NCBI RefSeq assembly: GCF_002896875.1
Contig: NZ_CP023282.1
Span: 1 to 44,065 of the forward strand
Direction: 5' to 3'
Length of the DNA: 44,065 bases
Source of the DNA: Nostoc sp. CENA543
Lineage (GTDB): Bacteria; Cyanobacteriota; Cyanobacteriia; Cyanobacteriales; Nostocaceae
Shown here: positions 18,147 to 26,382 of the stretch, piece after piece
Position numbering within the stretch: the first letter of the stretch is position 1
Layout: the number at the start of each line of letters is the position of its first letter
The notes under the pieces: model-generated
The model's input: the letters and a program-made list of their open reading frames with translations, nothing else
The model's database searches: none
What the model was told of the DNA's origin: nothing
Made by a program: the position numbers and the translations under genes

Positions 18147-18308
18147 TTACTTCTTGCTTGATTTTTTTTCGTGGTCTGTTACTGCTTGCTGGGCGATTAG
18201 CTCGACTAAGTTTGATAGAGTTCGGTTCTCGCTGTCCGCCCATTCTTGTAGTTTTTCTTTTAACTCAGGACTGCATGTAAAAGTTACTTTTGCCTTAGAC
18301 GTTGCCAT
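18147..18308 (-). CDS. Small ribbon-helix-helix (CopG-like) DNA-binding protein
   Basis: A 53-residue frame from ATG 18308 to TAA at 18147-18149. It reads MATSKAKVTFTCSPELKEK, then LQEWADSENRTLSNLVELIA and a lysine-rich tail. This is the classic ribbon-helix-helix pattern: a short beta strand (AKVTFT), helix 1 (ELKEKLQEWADSE), a turn with RTLSNL, and helix 2. Such dimers repress their own promoter and often control plasmid copy number or antitoxin operons. It lies 288 bases upstream of rep on the same strand, and no toxin gene is adjacent, so copy-number control is the most likely role. Confidence 0.8.
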   Translation of the reverse strand: MATSKAKVTFTCSPELKEKLQEWADSENRTLSNLVELIAQQAVTDHEKKSSKK

Positions 18309-18703
18309 TAATTAGAAAAGTTCTGATATATTATGACACCTTCAGTTAACATCAAAACTTATCAAAAAGCATCTGGTTCTAAACAGTTCTGATTTAAGTT
18401 GACAAGTTCTGAACTCATCAACTAATATATTAGTGTCAAGGTTATCGATACGTCAAATAACTCAGAACAGACACAAGTAAGAGCCAAGCGTAAAACGCAC
18501 TTGGCGAGTTCCTTTTGAGGGTTGCTCCTCTTGCGACTACTGTTTTGACAACATTCAACTATTCACAGCAATATCTGCAAAGCGTCCGCTCTATATTTGC
18601 GGTCGCGGTAATTGTGCGCGTCTTTTTTATGACAGAGGATTCATGTCTATCAATTTACGCAACGCCAGAAGCAATTAATGAACTACCAAACAAAGGAGAA
18701 ATA
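18309..18703. promoter_or_regulatory. Operator-like AGTTCTGA repeats and leader hairpin
   Basis: AGTTCTGA occurs at 18319-18326, 18385-18392 and 18405-18412, with a near-inverted TCAGAACA at 18462-18469 and the palindrome ACTAATATATTAGT at 18421. These surround the likely promoter of the ribbon-helix-helix gene and are candidate operators for its product. GCCAAG (18483-18488) and CTTGGC (18500-18505) form a small stem on the side leading to the 18704 gene. Nothing else is recognised here; upstream in-frame codons before 18704 lack a ribosome site. Confidence 0.5.
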
Positions 18704-19216
18704 ATGCTGACATCTCATCAGATTAGATGTTTACAAACTACAGAACGTTGCCTCAGAGAAATTCAATCTTCAGAAGAATTTAGGCAATTAAACTACTATC
18801 CAGACATAACGCTTAGTGATGCAATTCAAGCAGTGAGTGAATTACTTGATGAACACCAGATTGGTAATTACAACTCCCCAAACTTTACTAATAAAGACTT
18901 GCTCAAGTATCTAGAACAAAAACCAGTTATGCACATTCGCCGTGTAAATAATTGGCATGAAAAGATTAACTTATTCATACTAGATGCAGCCAAAGAAGTA
19001 GCAATTCTGAGCTTACTAACTACTGGTTTTATGGTTGTTGGTACTATCTTTTGTCGTGGTATTGACCGCATTGAACGCAGCAGAGGCGAGGAATATCAAC
19101 CCACATGGATTAACAACGCTAAAGTATTTGAAGGAAGTGCCATTGCATCTATTGCTGTCTTCTTGGGTGCGAGTCTAACTGGTGCGTGTGCATCTGGAGA
19201 TAAGAATGATGATTGA
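18704..19216 (+). CDS. Small membrane protein of unknown function
   Basis: The frame is open from 18515, but the ATG at 18704 has AAAGGAG 7 bases upstream and begins MLTSHQIRCLQTTERCLREI, so I take it as the start (170 residues). The N-terminal ~110 residues are hydrophilic and helical (EIQSSEEFRQ, SDAIQAVSELLDEHQIG). Two hydrophobic segments follow: AILSLLTTGFMVVGTIFC and GSAIASIAVFLGASLTGACA. The protein is probably inner-membrane anchored with a cytoplasmic N-terminus. It overlaps by 8 bases the start of the next gene, which a transposon has broken. No family recognised. Confidence 0.7.
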   Translation: MLTSHQIRCLQTTERCLREIQSSEEFRQLNYYPDITLSDAIQAVSELLDEHQIGNYNSPNFTNKDLLKYLEQKPVMHIRRVNNWHEKINLFILDAAKEVAILSLLTTGFMVVGTIFCRGIDRIERSRGEEYQPTWINNAKVFEGSAIASIAVFLGASLTGACASGDKNDD

Positions 19217-19427
19217 TCAAGAGCTAGTCAGATGTGTCACACTATTAACCCAAAGTAAGACTTACTGGATTGATGGAACACTGTACAGATACCTAACCTG
19301 TAGCGACAGCATCCAACACACACAATATTATTTTCGTCCTTTACCGCATCAATCAAAAAGAGTTGACTTAAAGCTCAATCGTGACAAAGTGCTAAGACGC
19401 TGCTATGAAATCCCTAGCTTATATAGA
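19209..19427 (+). pseudogene. 5' part of 89-residue gene split by the transposon
   Basis: Starts at ATG 19209, overlapping the upstream gene by 8 bases, and encodes 73 residues (MIDQELVRCVTLLTQSKTYW...) up to the transposon boundary at 19427. The last two codons, TAT AGA, are the target duplication. Removing the element and one duplicate copy restores an uninterrupted 89-codon frame ending at 23410. The frame as it stands instead reads a few codons into the transposon end. Function unknown. Confidence 0.7.
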
Positions 19428-19682
19428 TGTAGCGAACTGCAAACATAAACGCTTCAAACTGCAAACAAGTCAATTTTCAAACCACATTAACTGCAAATAA
19501 GAGGGGTCTTCAAACCACAATAATTGCAAATGAAACCACATTATCTGCAAACAAACCACAATAACTGCAAATGAAACCACATTAACTGCAAATAAGCCGT
19601 AACCCATGCTGTGATTGGGCTAGAAGATTTATCACTGCAAAAGTGTCCAATTTATACGAACTTTTACACCGAACATATATGT
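19428..19682 (+). repeat. Left terminal inverted repeat of transposon
   Basis: 255 bp, identical to the inverted right end except one base (CGAACATAT here, CGGACATAT there). Five copies of the 19-bp unit AAACCACAWTAWCTGCAAA (one has ATTGCAAA) start at 19479, 19512, 19533, 19553 and 19574. Two half-units, ACTGCAAAC, sit near the tip. Spacing of about 20-21 bases places the units on one face, as expected for transposase binding. The inner part (about 19640-19682) may hold the resolvase site. Confidence 0.9.
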
Positions 19683-19761
19683 ACGCTTTTCGTGGTTTAA
19701 TTTGAACTAATACCGTTCGATTAAATCTAGAAAGCTGTTTTTACCGACAGCCAGTTTGGTC

Positions 19762-20397
19762 ATGGCCATTTACGCTTATCTGAGGGTCTCCAGCGACAAA
19801 CAAGACGTACACAACCAACGACATGGCATTTTAGAATATGCCAATATCCACGCTTTAAGTCCCATCCAGTTTGTAGAGGACACAATTTCTGGACGGGAGA
19901 AATGGTTAGAGCGAGGTGTAGGACAACTACTGAATCAAACAGCCCAAGCAAAAGATATAGTCATTTTTTCAGAAGTTAGTCGGATGGCACGCTCCACCCT
20001 ACAAGTATTAGAAATGCTGGAGTGTTGCGTGCGTCGAGGAATCAACGTCCATATCGCCAAACAAGGTATGGTACTGGATGACTCAATGCAAAGCCGAATT
20101 ACAGCAACGGTTTTAGGCTTGGCAGCAGAAATCGAACGGGAATTGATTGTACTCAGAACAACCGAAGCACTAGCTAAACGTAAAGCTGAAGGAAAAACTT
20201 TAGGGCGACCCAAAGGACGACAATCTGCACATTTGAAACTGGACACCAGGGAAGCAGAAATTCGCAGTTATTTAGCCAAAGGAATCAGCAAACGCTCAAT
20301 TGCCAAACTGGTCGATTGTTCACCTTCCACCCTCTACGATTGGTTGTCACGCAAACATCTCCACCCACGCCACGATAAATTGGTGGAGAAATCATAG
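19762..20397 (+). CDS. Serine recombinase / resolvase (TniR-like)
   Basis: A 211-residue resolvase/invertase family protein. The ATG at 19762 gives MAIYAYLRVSSDKQD, the standard N-terminus, with catalytic serine S10; the upstream TTG at 19756 adds only two residues and is less likely. Conserved blocks include FVEDTISGRE, VIFSEVSRMARS and LGLAAEIERELIVLRTTEALAKRKAEGKTLGRPKG. A helix-turn-helix follows (GISKRSIAKLVDCSPSTLYDWL). It probably resolves cointegrates formed during replicative transposition, acting at a site in the inner transposon end. Its TAG is one base before the transposase start, so the three transposon genes form one operon. Confidence 0.93.
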   Translation: MAIYAYLRVSSDKQDVHNQRHGILEYANIHALSPIQFVEDTISGREKWLERGVGQLLNQTAQAKDIVIFSEVSRMARSTLQVLEMLECCVRRGINVHIAKQGMVLDDSMQSRITATVLGLAAEIERELIVLRTTEALAKRKAEGKTLGRPKGRQSAHLKLDTREAEIRSYLAKGISKRSIAKLVDCSPSTLYDWLSRKHLHPRHDKLVEKS

Positions 20398-20398
20398 G

Positions 20399-22048
20399 AT
20401 GCCAAAGAAACAAATACCAATTGATGCAATCGTAGACCTACGTCGCCGCTTAGACCAACTACCACCGCGCAGTCCATCTCGTCGGGAATTAGTCCAAGAA
20501 ATAGCTCAACTGTATGGCATTTCTGAAGATACAGTGTATCGAACACTACGATCCGGGAATGTAGTTCGCCCAGTACGTCGCGTTGATTGTGATGTACCGC
20601 GTGTAATTCCAAAAGGAACTCTTGAGCGATACTGCGAAATTATTGCTGCGATTAAAATACGTACATCTAACCGCAAAGGTCGCCATTTATCTACCGTACA
20701 AGCAATTCGCTTATTGGAAGAAGATGGCATCAACACACCAGATGGTCATCTTCGCGTTCCAGTAGGTTTGCTCAAACCAACCACCGTCAATCGTTATCTC
20801 AACAAATGGGGCTACGACCGCGATACCCTTCTACGGCAACCGCCTGCTGTTCGCTTTCAGGCAGAATATAGCAATCAATGTTGGCATTTTGACCTCAGCC
20901 CATCAGACCTCAAGCACGTTAAAGCACCAGCCTTCCTAGAACCGGGGCGGGGGCATCCCTTGTTAATGCTTTATAGTGTTGTGGATGACCGAAGTGGTGT
21001 TGCATACCAAGAATACCACTGTGTTTACGGTGAGGATGTGGAAGCAGCACTGCGGTTTATGTTTGCTGCCATGTCACCCAAACCGGGGAGCGACTTTCCC
21101 TTTCAAGGCATTCCCCAAATGCTGTACATGGACAATGGCCCCATTGCTAAGAGCTTAGTGTTTCAAAAAGTCATGGGTTATTTGGGGATTGAAGTACGTA
21201 CTCATTTACCTGCGGGCAAAGATGGGCAACGAGTGACGGCTCGTTCTAAGGGGAAAGTGGAAAGACCCTTTCGCACGGTCAAAGAAATGCACGAAACCCT
21301 TTACCACCTGCATGAACCGGAGACGGAAGCTGAGGCGAACGCTTGGTTGATGAAGTTTTTGCTCCATTACAATAGCCGACCCCATCGCAGCGAACCTCAT
21401 TCCCGGCTGGACGATTGGCTCTTACACTTACCCAAGGCGGGAATTCGACAAATGTGTACCTGGGAACGTTTTTGTACATTTGCACGCGAACCAGAACGTC
21501 GCAAAGTCGGCATCGATGCTCACGTTATGGTTGAGGGGGTGGCTTATGAGGTTGAGCCAGATTTGGCTGGAGAAACTGTAGTTTTGTGGTGGGGTTTATT
21601 TGACAACGAATTGTACGTAGAACACAAAGAACGGCGCTATGGACCATTTCTACCTGTAGATGGGCCAATCCCCCTACATCGCTACCGTAGTTTTAAGAAA
21701 ACACGTACACAGAAACGGGCAGAGCGAATTGAATCTTTAGCTAAAGAGTTGTCTTTACCGAATTCTGTGATTGGTAAAGGCAATAACCCAGATTTCGGGA
21801 GTAATACAACCCCACTAAAGGTGCAGCCTTTTGTTGACCCTAACCCATTTCAAGAACTGACATTCAGCACGGTGATTGCAGCCAAATTAGCGATCGCTGA
21901 TTATTTGGCACGCCCATTAGCAAAACTTACCCCTGAACAAATGGCTTATATTGATGCGGTTCTGGTGACTACTCTCAATAAGCAGGAGGTAATCAAACAA
22001 ATTCGAGATTTCTTCCACCCCTTATCAGGTACGAGCGATGTTGAGTGA
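20399..22048 (+). CDS. DDE transposase, TniA/TnsB-like
   Basis: 549 residues from ATG 20399, one base after the resolvase stop; the open upstream frame overlaps that gene and is not used. An N-terminal helix-turn-helix region (ELVQEIAQLYGISEDTVYRTL) and a second DNA-binding region precede an RNase H-fold core with D165 (HFDLSPSD), D245 (MDNGP) and E288 (KVERPF). A Mu-type C-terminal beta domain (VMVEGVAYEVEPDLAG) and a C-terminal tail likely to contact the ATPase follow. It cuts and joins the transposon ends. The coding end overlaps the ATPase gene by 11 bases. No TnsA endonuclease is present, which predicts copy-and-paste transposition with cointegrates, consistent with the resolvase. Confidence 0.92.
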   Translation: MPKKQIPIDAIVDLRRRLDQLPPRSPSRRELVQEIAQLYGISEDTVYRTLRSGNVVRPVRRVDCDVPRVIPKGTLERYCEIIAAIKIRTSNRKGRHLSTVQAIRLLEEDGINTPDGHLRVPVGLLKPTTVNRYLNKWGYDRDTLLRQPPAVRFQAEYSNQCWHFDLSPSDLKHVKAPAFLEPGRGHPLLMLYSVVDDRSGVAYQEYHCVYGEDVEAALRFMFAAMSPKPGSDFPFQGIPQMLYMDNGPIAKSLVFQKVMGYLGIEVRTHLPAGKDGQRVTARSKGKVERPFRTVKEMHETLYHLHEPETEAEANAWLMKFLLHYNSRPHRSEPHSRLDDWLLHLPKAGIRQMCTWERFCTFAREPERRKVGIDAHVMVEGVAYEVEPDLAGETVVLWWGLFDNELYVEHKERRYGPFLPVDGPIPLHRYRSFKKTRTQKRAERIESLAKELSLPNSVIGKGNNPDFGSNTTPLKVQPFVDPNPFQELTFSTVIAAKLAIADYLARPLAKLTPEQMAYIDAVLVTTLNKQEVIKQIRDFFHPLSGTSDVE

Positions 22049-23027
22049 TGTCATGACTTATTTTGGTCTGAAACGTACCTTAGACCATGTGGGGTATTTT
22101 GAGACCCAAGAGCAGACAAATCTATTCAAAGAACTGAAACCCCAAATTAGGCAAGGTCGTTTGATTGCGATAACAGGTGTTGTTGGTTGTGGTAAAACAA
22201 CGACTTTACAACGACTGCAATTGGAATTGTCCTCTGAAAAAGACATAATTATTTCTCGTTGCCTTGCAATTGACAAAGATAAGGTCAACGTCGGGGTTTT
22301 GATGAGTGCTTTGTTTTTGGATTTAAGCACAGAAAAGGATGCTAAACCACCGACTCACCCAGAACTTAGAGAACGAAAATTATTAGCTTTGATTCAAAAA
22401 TGCCGTAAGCCTATAGTGCTGTTTGTCGATGAAGCTCATGACATTCATCACAGTACGTTAGTCAAAATTAAGCGTTTAATTGAATTGGTACGCCAGAATG
22501 GTTGCACTTTATCTGTAGTGTTGCTGGGTCATCCCAAGTTGAAAAATGATCTGCGCCGACCATCTTTGGAAGAGATTGGTGCTAGAACCAATATTTTTAG
22601 TTTAGAAGGTATTAGAGGACATCAAGTTGAGTATATAAAATGGCTATTGAGTGAGTGTATTTACGATGATTATCTACCTGAAGATTTGATTACCGATGAG
22701 GCTATTGAATTTTTGGCTCAACGACTGACGACTCCCTTGCAAATTGAACATTATTTGCAGAGGGCTTTTGAAGACGCTTATCAAGCAGCAACTAAGCCTG
22801 TCACCCGTGATATGGCTGAAGCGGTCTTGAACGTAGGACTTAACGATTTAGAACCCCGCTTAATACGGCATGGTTACAATGCTAAAGTTCTAGCTGAGTT
22901 ATTAAATATACGAGTAAGTGAAGTAAATTCTTTTATACACGCTCAGTTACCTCCAGGTCGAACCCAAGATTTGAGAGACCAGATGTTAAAAATGGGAATT
23001 CCTTTGTATGCGTCAGAGGGAAATTAA
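22038..23027 (+). CDS. AAA ATPase, TniB/TnsC-like
   Basis: 329 residues. Walker A is TGVVGCGKTT at about 45-54 and Walker B is IVLFVDEAHD at about 127-136. RTNIFSLEGI and a C-terminal winged-helix-like region follow. The family includes TniB, TnsC, MuB and ExeA-like ATPases that bind target DNA and activate the transposase. It is slightly longer than typical TnsC of type V-K elements (about 275 residues). With no TniQ encoded, target choice may depend on this protein alone, as with MuB. The last 50 residues contain a possible extra helical domain (LAELLNIRVSEVNSFIHAQL). Confidence 0.88.
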   Translation: MLSDVMTYFGLKRTLDHVGYFETQEQTNLFKELKPQIRQGRLIAITGVVGCGKTTTLQRLQLELSSEKDIIISRCLAIDKDKVNVGVLMSALFLDLSTEKDAKPPTHPELRERKLLALIQKCRKPIVLFVDEAHDIHHSTLVKIKRLIELVRQNGCTLSVVLLGHPKLKNDLRRPSLEEIGARTNIFSLEGIRGHQVEYIKWLLSECIYDDYLPEDLITDEAIEFLAQRLTTPLQIEHYLQRAFEDAYQAATKPVTRDMAEAVLNVGLNDLEPRLIRHGYNAKVLAELLNIRVSEVNSFIHAQLPPGRTQDLRDQMLKMGIPLYASEGN

Positions 23028-23098
23028 GTCAAAACAAGAAATACCCCATATAAAATTTTTCTGTTTTATTAGTGTTTGATTTATATCTAAATAAATAG

Positions 23099-23353
23099 AC
23101 ATATATGTCCGGTGTAAAAGTTCGTATAAATTGGACACTTTTGCAGTGATAAATCTTCTAGCCCAATCACAGCATGGGTTACGGCTTATTTGCAGTTAAT
23201 GTGGTTTCATTTGCAGTTATTGTGGTTTGTTTGCAGATAATGTGGTTTCATTTGCAATTATTGTGGTTTGAAGACCCCTCTTATTTGCAGTTAATGTGGT
23301 TTGAAAATTGACTTGTTTGCAGTTTGAAGCGTTTATGTTTGCAGTTCGCTACA
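23099..23353 (-). repeat. Right terminal inverted repeat of transposon
   Basis: Mirror image of the left end with the same five 19-bp units and the same spacing, ending in GCTACA at 23353. The preserved symmetry suggests both ends bind transposase identically and that the element has not decayed. Confidence 0.9.
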
Positions 23354-23410
23354 TATAGACAGCACACAGCACAGATAACTAACAACTCAATACAGTTGAG
23401 TTTGTTCTAA
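23354..23410 (+). pseudogene. 3' part of 89-residue gene split by the transposon
   Basis: Starting with the second TATAGA copy, the frame continues CAG CAC ACA and encodes about 16 further residues to TAA at 23408-23410, in phase with the part before the element. This phase match supports a recent, precise insertion. Confidence 0.65.
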
Positions 23411-23725
23411 ATCGAAGTAACAAATATTTTCTAACGCAGTGTGATGACTGCATCAAATACACGATTAGAGGGCATATACACAGGGGAAAATCAAAAAGTG
23501 TCAGTATGTCAGGAAAACTGACAAACTCTGTTATTACGTGGTTATAGCCTCTCAGTCCAAAGCTAAAACATTTGTCTAAAGTCAAAAATCCCAGGTTATT
23601 GATAGTCCCTAGCTAATTTAGCGGATCAAGATAACTGTTTCTACCTAATTTAGCTATACAAATAACCTGAATCTCAGGATAGTCAGTCAATTCTATACAC
23701 ACTTAAGTAATCAAACAGAATCAAT
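23411..23725. other. Spacer with stem-loop before the IS701-split gene
   Basis: No gene seen. CAGGTTATT (23592-23600) can pair with AATAACCTG (23661-23669) around inner CTAATTTAGC direct repeats, and TGTCAG/CTGACA lie near 23499-23523. This may be the control region of the 23726-29275 gene cluster. Confidence 0.4.
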
Positions 23726-24041
23726 GTGGCAACAAAAAGATATGTAACTAAGTATCGCTTTCTCAAAGAAACTTACGAACGCATTACAGCCAAAAGCATT
23801 TCAGATATCACTTGGTATCGGTTAGTTGCATCCTTAAAGCAATATTTCTCACTGGAAATTGAATCACCAAATGCTCAAAGCATTGTTGAAACCTACGCTT
23901 ATTTGAAGCGCAAATGTCCAGCCTTTTCATTTAGAACCTCTGACTTTAACGAACGCTGGCAAGCCTTCAAACACTTCTATGATGCACAGTTAGTTCGATA
24001 CACAGGTCAGCAATTTCTAGTCGCACTTGCAGACTATTTAA
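23726..24041 (+). pseudogene. 5' part of 170-residue gene split by IS701-family element
   Basis: A GTG start at 23726 gives MATKRYVTKYRFLKETYERI and about 105 codons before the insertion at 24041. Past that point the frame runs into the element and stops at 24100. Joining across the TTAA duplication restores 513 bases (170 residues) ending at 25631. The protein is basic and aromatic-rich (RTSDFNERWQAFKHFYDAQ) and of unknown function. It was the first gene of the cluster that follows, so the insertion may also alter expression downstream. Confidence 0.75.
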
Positions 24042-25430
24042 CCCTGTTTTGTCACTCTAGGCAGAGGAAAAGTAGAAATCAGGGTGAGTCAGGAAAATAA
24101 ATATTGAACTGGTGAGGTGATAAATAATAGATTGAAGTTTAGAAAAACCCAAGGACAATTGGGGAATAGGAAAAACTGTTAACCAGGGATATATTAGGTT
24201 AAATAAAGTAAAAGGTTGAATTATTAAACGGAGATTGTTAAGAATGTTCTTCCAACCCTTTCCATCATCCCACCAAGGATGAACAGCAAATTTTGATGGA
24301 GATTCAGGCACAGAAAACTGCATTTGTTCAGAGTGAAGGCTAACCATTAAATAGCTACTACAAACAATCTCCCACCAGCGTTCAATATCCGCATAGTGAG
24401 TCAGACGATAATCTGCCCAACCTAATTCATTCTTACTTTGCTTCAAGCCATATTCAACCCATGTTCTTAACCCATAGAAATTCCCAACTTCCCTGGGTGT
24501 AATATCGGGATATTTAGTCATGACATACCAAGTAGAGTTTCCTGGCAACTTTTCAACGTCTGTGGTGATCTGCCAATATCTATGTTCGCTACGTTTTCCG
24601 TAAATTATTTCTCTAATATATCGATTTTCACTGTCGAGGTCAGAAAATACACGTTTAAATCTCTGCCACTCTAGATATTGAGTATGCTGTCGTGGAAGTA
24701 GCTTTACATCGTGGTTTGAGCGAATTGCCACTATATAGTTTAGATTCATTTCATCTAACACTGATACAAAATTAGTTCCGCTTTCTCCATACAAACTATC
24801 TGCCAATACTAAATTAAATTTAAAGCCTAGTGACTTGAGCTTTCTGATTAAATTAGCGGCTATTTGTGGCTTGGTTAGATACTTATCTTCTGGTTTTAAT
24901 CTTTCACGCGGCTTGTATACTTCAAACAGCAGAGGAAAGGTCATTCCGCAGAATACACCGTATGCTGTAACCACTACAATTCCATTGTCAACCTTTCCTA
25001 AGTTTCCTATATATTGTCTTTTGACATAATCTGTTGATGAGCCTTTCTTTCTATCTCCAGTTTCGTCAATAATTAAAACGATTGGTCTACCTTTTATGAT
25101 TTCTAAAATTAGTTCTAAACGTAAAGCTCTTAGCTTCTCTATTTCCCAAGGTGATTTAGTTAAGAAATGATGTAAGCCTTGCTGATTATCTAATCCTACA
25201 ATTTTGGCTATTTCTGGTAATGTTTTCCGTTTTAGTTCGGAAATGCAACCTATATGCAGGTATTTAAATGCTTCAAAGCTTCTAACATCTGAAAACAGAC
25301 TTTTATACCACTGGCAATATTCGTCCACGAATTTGATCGTTTTCACGGGTGAACGAGGCTCTACCATTCTCTGTGCTTACGTTCTAGAGTTTTTACGTTC
25401 TTATACTACCGCGAAAGTGACAAATCAGGG
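24042..25430 (-). mobile_element. IS701-family insertion sequence
   Basis: A 1389-bp element with ends CCCTGTTTTGTCACT (left) and, inverted, CCCTGATTTGTCACT (right), 14 of 15 matching. It is flanked by TTAA at 24038-24041 and 25431-25434, which fits the 4-bp YTAR-type duplication known for IS701. It carries one transposase on the minus strand and looks intact. Confidence 0.9.
24057..25367 (-). CDS. IS701-family DDE transposase
   Basis: 436 residues, the usual family length, nearly filling the element. RNase H-fold motifs are present: LIIDETGDRKKG (first Asp), LVLADSLYGES (second Asp), and a C-terminal block WVEYGLKQSKNELGWADYRLTHYADIERWWEIV containing the catalytic Glu and the family's Y...R...E region. 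Its stop codon lies only 16 bases inside the left end. The full-length frame and good ends suggest an active copy. Confidence 0.92.
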   Translation of the reverse strand: MVEPRSPVKTIKFVDEYCQWYKSLFSDVRSFEAFKYLHIGCISELKRKTLPEIAKIVGLDNQQGLHHFLTKSPWEIEKLRALRLELILEIIKGRPIVLIIDETGDRKKGSSTDYVKRQYIGNLGKVDNGIVVVTAYGVFCGMTFPLLFEVYKPRERLKPEDKYLTKPQIAANLIRKLKSLGFKFNLVLADSLYGESGTNFVSVLDEMNLNYIVAIRSNHDVKLLPRQHTQYLEWQRFKRVFSDLDSENRYIREIIYGKRSEHRYWQITTDVEKLPGNSTWYVMTKYPDITPREVGNFYGLRTWVEYGLKQSKNELGWADYRLTHYADIERWWEIVCSSYLMVSLHSEQMQFSVPESPSKFAVHPWWDDGKGWKNILNNLRLIIQPFTLFNLIYPWLTVFPIPQLSLGFSKLQSIIYHLTSSIFIFLTHPDFYFSSA

Positions 25431-25631
25431 TTAAAAATCAACCTAGATGCTGTACCTCGCAGCACTCGTTATTACTGGTTTAGTCAAGCAACGCTAAGTT
25501 ATAAGGCTGAGAAACTCTATCAGAGCAAAGATTTAGCACTTGTGGCATTTGTAGCAACGCAATGGGCAATCAATAAGCGTTCGCAACCAGTAAAATCTGC
25601 TGACCCAAAAGTTTTAACACTAACCAAATAA
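25431..25631 (+). pseudogene. 3' part of 170-residue gene split by IS701-family element
   Basis: From the second TTAA copy the frame reads KINLDAVPRSTRYYWFSQA to SADPKVLTLTK and stops TAA at 25629-25631, in phase with the 5' part. It ends 12 bases before the next gene, ATG 25644. Confidence 0.75.
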
Positions 25632-25643
25632 AGAGTAATCACC

Positions 25644-26288
25644 ATGTCTGACAAATTTACCAATAACGTCCGCGCTCGCTTGTACAAACAGGGTTATCAA
25701 GGATTTACTAAAGACGACTACACAACAGCTGCCCTGGCTGTAGGATGCGATGACATTAACAATCCCACCAAAGAACAATTGAGCCAAGCCGTTGACTATC
25801 TCAAAGCCAAAGCCACAAGCCAATTATCCGTAACAGATGAACCCATTGAAGAAAAATTTCTTACCCAAGTAGAGTCCCAACAGACCGAGACTGAAATTGA
25901 AACAGGTGCGCTCACGGTGGCCCCTCAAGATGTAGGCGAGATGATCACGAATAAGGCCGCTTTCCTGGGTGTAATCCTGTCAGAGCAACAAATCAATGAC
26001 ATAGCCGATAGCGTTGACACCTCAGCCAGCACCTTTGACGAAATTTTAGAGCAGGTAGAAACAGCATTACTCGCTTATGCGGACTTTTCAGCCAATCAAG
26101 TTGATGCAAAGATTGACCAGACGTTAACCAGAGTACAAGAGCGGGTAGTTAATCGTCATCAACAAAGCAGAGACAAACTATCCCTTGGGCTAACGGGCAT
26201 TAGTACGGCTCTGGAGGATAGCCGTAATCAAACTAAAAGCCAACTCTCAGGTATCCTCACCAGACTCAACGCGGCTCAGGCTCAGTAG
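25644..26288 (+). CDS. Coiled-coil protein of unknown function
   Basis: 214 residues from ATG 25644. The first 60 residues look globular (FTNNVRARLYKQGYQGFTKDDYTTAALAVGCDD). An acidic linker follows, then a long helical region (IADSVDTSASTFDEILEQVETALLAYADF, LTRVQERVVNRHQQSRDKL) with coiled-coil character. No signal peptide or membrane segment. It is part of a same-strand cluster with membrane proteins and an ATPase. Function unknown; possibly a structural partner of that ATPase. Confidence 0.75.
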   Translation: MSDKFTNNVRARLYKQGYQGFTKDDYTTAALAVGCDDINNPTKEQLSQAVDYLKAKATSQLSVTDEPIEEKFLTQVESQQTETEIETGALTVAPQDVGEMITNKAAFLGVILSEQQINDIADSVDTSASTFDEILEQVETALLAYADFSANQVDAKIDQTLTRVQERVVNRHQQSRDKLSLGLTGISTALEDSRNQTKSQLSGILTRLNAAQAQ

Positions 26289-26382
26289 TGATGACTTCAC
26301 ACTCCTTGAGTGCTTAGTAATTCGCTGGTCAAAACTAAGCTACTTCTCAAGAATTGCTGTTAGTTTAAGTGCGCTGGCTGCG

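Larger units (their letters stand above)
19428..23353 (+). mobile_element. Tn7/Tn5053-like transposon with 255-bp inverted ends, no TniQ
   Basis: A 3926-bp element bounded by TGTAGCG and CGCTACA and flanked by TATAGA on both sides (19422-19427 and 23354-23359). It carries three cotranscribed genes: a serine resolvase, a DDE transposase and an AAA ATPase. The ends are 255 bp and differ at one base. There is no cargo, no TniQ or TnsD target selector, no TnsA, and no Cas12k, CRISPR or tracrRNA-like region. Gene set and TGT...ACA ends resemble Tn5053-type transposons; the near-perfect symmetry and 6-bp duplication are less usual, since relatives normally show 5 bp. Confidence 0.9.

Noticed and set aside
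18515-18703. Longer start for the 18704 membrane protein
   Set aside because: Upstream codons are open, but no start has a ribosome site; AAAGGAG directly precedes ATG 18704.
19479-19592. Tandem AAACCACA...TGCAAA units considered as a CRISPR array
   Set aside because: The units are 19 bp with 1-2 base gaps, lie inside mirror-image transposon ends, and have no unique spacers or cas genes nearby.
19428-23353. Type V-K CRISPR-associated transposon
   Set aside because: Every base of the element is accounted for by three genes and the ends; there is no Cas12k, TniQ, tracrRNA-like region or repeat-spacer unit.
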